From OMIW01 sp044235645 (GTDB lineage: Bacteria; Bdellovibrionota_C; UBA2361; OMIW01), in the NCBI GenBank assembly GCA_044235645.1, contig JBIIHQ010000008.1, positions 62,001 through 126,000 on the forward strand: a DNA stretch of 64,000 nt, given 5' to 3'. The translations under genes and the position numbers were made by a program. The notes under the pieces are model-generated. The model had not been told where the DNA came from and searched no databases. It worked only from the letters and a program-made list of their open reading frames with translations. Below, one piece after another: positions 62,025 to 64,000 of the stretch (position 1 is its first letter; each line of letters opens with the position of its first letter).

Positions 62025-62199
62025 CTCACCCAGGTCAATGTATTATCAGCTTCTTACAAACTCTGCACCCACCCCCCATCCACATGAGGGGGCCATCGCA
62101 CTCATAGCACCCCCAGAGTCCCTCCGACACCCCCTCGAACCTCCCTCACAGAATTCTCACACGTTCTCATCGCCCCCCCCGCATTTGGCACCGAGTCGC

Positions 62200-62214
62200 T
62201 GGCACTTAACTTGC
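62200..62214 (+). promoter_or_regulatory. Perfect sigma-54 promoter upstream of flgE2
   Basis: TGGCAC, five bases, TTGC: a full match to the -24/-12 consensus, with GG at 62201-62202 and GC at 62213-62214. It lies 57 bases before the ATG of the second flgE gene. No second such perfect match was noticed on the plus strand of the window. Confidence 0.85.
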
Positions 62215-62270
62215 CCTAAAACTCCTCACTGGGAAGGTTTTTCCTCAACAGCCCCCGATTAAGGAGCCCT

Positions 62271-63539
62271 ATGCGTCTTGAGTCTGCCCTCTACTCCAGC
62301 CGATCCGGCATCGATGCTCACGGTCTTGCCATCGGGGTGGTCGGAGACAATATCGCGAACGCGAGCACGACAGGCTACAAGGCAGCCCGTTCGGAGTTTC
62401 AGGACCTATTTGCCGATGGATACGACGGACGTGCTTCCTACGCGGGGCCACAGGTTGGGAATGGGACTGCAATCGCAGCGGTACGGCCAATCCATACCTC
62501 AGGAGGAATCGATCAAACGGGACGCGAACTCGATGCAGCCATTGATGGAAACGGATTTTTTCTCGTCGGTGATGCGGCAAATCCATTTTTTACCCGGGAT
62601 GGTGCCTTTACCCTGAGTGCTGATGGATTCCTTACAACGAACACTGGTCAGTCCGTCCTGGGATATACACCCGGTGCAACTGAGTTAAGCCCCATCAACA
62701 TGCTGGCTCTTACCGGTCTTGTCGGCGAAGCGAGTACCGAGGGCGCAATCGCTGGCAACCTTCCCGCAAATGCCCCAATCGCCACTCCTCCCGCCAACCC
62801 CACGACGTTTGAGGCGATCACATCTGTCGCCTCATACCAAACTACGGTCGAGGTGTATGATTCACTCGGCGCGACCCACCCCATCACCCTTTCTTTCTAC
62901 CGCACCGCGCCCAATAGCTGGACCATTCAAGCTCACGTCGATGGCTCAGAGCTCCAAGGAGGCACTGCGGGGACCCCCTCTCAACTCGGCGCAAATACGA
63001 CCATTACTTTCTCCCCGAACGGGACGATTGAGGAGGCAAATCGCGCAGCGGCTTCTATCGTCGTCACACCGACCTTCGCAAACGGATCCACTGCTGGAAA
63101 CATCAACCTCAATCTCGGCAACTTCGTGCAGTTTGCCAGCCCAGGCAGCACTACCTCGGTCACGATCAACGGCAAACCAGCGGGCCGAATCCTCTCCTAC
63201 GAAATAGAGCAGAATGGGACGATCCAAGCCATACTCTCAACAGGCTTCCGCGCTCCTCTCGGTACAATCGCTCTTGGGGATGTCACGAATGTGGATGGCC
63301 TTCAACGAACAGGTGACAATGATTTTAGTCAAACAACACTATCGGGAACTTCAACATTCCTCCGACCCGGGGAAGAGCGCACAGGGCTTATTCGGGGACG
63401 CAGCCTTGAGCTATCTACAACTGATATCAGCCGAGAATTCACCAATCTCGTGCTGATCCAGCGAGGTTACGAGGCTAATAGCAAAATATTAAACAGCACC
63501 TCTGACCTGATGCGGCAAACAATCCAGCTTCTCGGATAA
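62271..63539 (+). CDS. Flagellar hook protein FlgE (second paralogue)
   Basis: 422 residues with the same layout as the first FlgE. The N-terminus has GVVGDNIANASTTGYKAARSE with QDLFADGYDG. DAAIDGNGFFLVGD and FTRDGAFTLSADGFLTTNTG follow, and the tail ends SLELSTTDISREFTNLVLIQ and RGYEANSKILNSTSDL. Residues about 140-350 form the variable outer domains. ATG 62271 has AGGAG 7 bases upstream. It has its own sigma-54 promoter and no flagellar neighbours. It could replace the first FlgE under some conditions, belong to a second flagellar system, or make a mixed hook. Confidence 0.9.
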   Translation: MRLESALYSSRSGIDAHGLAIGVVGDNIANASTTGYKAARSEFQDLFADGYDGRASYAGPQVGNGTAIAAVRPIHTSGGIDQTGRELDAAIDGNGFFLVGDAANPFFTRDGAFTLSADGFLTTNTGQSVLGYTPGATELSPINMLALTGLVGEASTEGAIAGNLPANAPIATPPANPTTFEAITSVASYQTTVEVYDSLGATHPITLSFYRTAPNSWTIQAHVDGSELQGGTAGTPSQLGANTTITFSPNGTIEEANRAAASIVVTPTFANGSTAGNINLNLGNFVQFASPGSTTSVTINGKPAGRILSYEIEQNGTIQAILSTGFRAPLGTIALGDVTNVDGLQRTGDNDFSQTTLSGTSTFLRPGEERTGLIRGRSLELSTTDISREFTNLVLIQRGYEANSKILNSTSDLMRQTIQLLG

Positions 63540-63751
63540 CAACGAGAACTCTAGCTCGACTATCACCTCGCCGCCTTCTGATCATTCGAATGAGGCGCAC
63601 CAATGCCCACCCATTAAATCCTCGCGAGCGAGAATCGAGGTGAACTCCCCGAAGCTCATTAGCCTTCTCACCACTCTGCTAAAGCTCCCGGCCCCAAAAA
63701 CACAACTCGCTGATTGACCAAATGACTAGGCCGGGCCTTAACCAACCCAGT
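63540..63751. other. Convergent intergenic region
   Basis: 212 bp between flgE2 and the partial aldo/keto reductase. It contains CTCGCGAG-type palindromic bases and no clear gene or terminator. Confidence 0.4.
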
Positions 63752-64000
63752 TCACTTGGTGTCACCCACCGCATCAGCAATTGCCACCATTACCTCATCG
63801 GTCAACTGTGGCAAAACCACCAAAGCACCCAGATTCTCAATAAGCTGCTCCTCACGAGTCGCACCCAGGAGGACCGTGCTTACTGCCCGATTTCGGAGAC
63901 ACCACGCGATCGCCAATTGCGAAACTGAACAGGAGAGGTCCCGCGCAATCGGCAACAGCGCATCGACCACGGCGAGTTTATCGGCGGTAATCCGATCCCG
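63752..64000 (-). CDS. Aldo/keto reductase family protein, 5' part outside window
   Basis: The 82 visible C-terminal residues read DLSCSVSQLAIAWCLRNRAV and STVLLGATREEQLIENLGAL, which match the conserved end of aldo/keto reductases of the potassium-channel beta/YghZ-like group. There V-S-T-V-x-x-G-A-x-x-x-x-Q/E-L-x-E-N binds the NADPH adenosine part. The frame is open to base 64000. The catalytic tetrad lies beyond the edge. Substrate and neighbours are unknown. Confidence 0.85.
   Translation of the reverse strand, partial: RDRITADKLAVVDALLPIARDLSCSVSQLAIAWCLRNRAVSTVLLGATREEQLIENLGALVVLPQLTDEVMVAIADAVGDTK

Overview
The window looks like chromosomal DNA of a flagellated, diderm (Gram-negative) bacterium of roughly even base composition. 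The outer membrane is implied by the LPS exporters LptF/LptG, by GspL/M/N-type secretion genes and by lipoproteins. Motility is implied by FlgD, two FlgE paralogues, FliK, FliH, FliI, a FliA-like sigma factor and a chemoreceptor. Flagellar genes are scattered in small groups, and two carry sigma-54-type promoters. This fits a deltaproteobacterial or Bdellovibrionota-like lineage better than an enteric one, but the sequence alone does not settle the taxon. Most genes are housekeeping genes in short operons on both strands.

Layout. 1-8 kb: partial asd, an ATP-grasp protein, a hypothetical gene, fliK-flgD-flgE (minus), and a glycosyltransferase remnant. 8-19 kb: ilvE, a degenerate MoeA-like gene and an unknown 463-residue gene behind a long folded leader, then fliH-fliI, tRNA-Val(CAC), rsmG, a SprT-like protein and a Tat-exported phosphoesterase. 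19-26 kb: rpsU behind four 19-bp tandem repeats, lptFG, rplM-rpsI and a polyprenyl-phosphate sugar transferase. 26-33 kb: pcm and pheA, then the least ordinary stretch of the window. There a 675-bp segment covering the 3' ends of pheA and a convergent HAD phosphatase gene is present twice in direct orientation (about 99% identical). The copies flank about 1.9 kb holding an SGNH hydrolase gene and a decayed insertion-sequence transposase. 33-42 kb: creD-creB-creC with a perfect CreB-type tag upstream, then aroB-aroA-aroK-aroE. 42-49 kb: two helical-repeat-like unknowns, trmL, rdgB, an MgtC-family gene, and two divergent sigma-factor-like genes. 49-64 kb: gspL-gspM-gspN, lipoproteins, rsmB, a chemoreceptor, nadK, an acyl-CoA dehydrogenase, a CYTH-domain protein, a second flgE behind a perfect sigma-54 site, and a partial aldo/keto reductase.

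How the parts work together. The aro operon makes shikimate from DAHP-derived substrate, and AroA acts on shikimate-3-phosphate; pheA carries the pathway to phenylpyruvate. The hook genes (FlgD, FlgE, FliK) and export genes (FliH, FliI) build the flagellum under alternative sigma factors. rplM-rpsI, rpsU, rsmG, rsmB and trmL serve translation. No CRISPR array, prophage or intact insertion sequence was seen. The strongest leads are the duplicated segment with its transposase/HAD microhomology junction, the leader hairpin that appears to sequester a ribosome-binding site at 11785-11916, and a dispersed 18-bp motif found three times.
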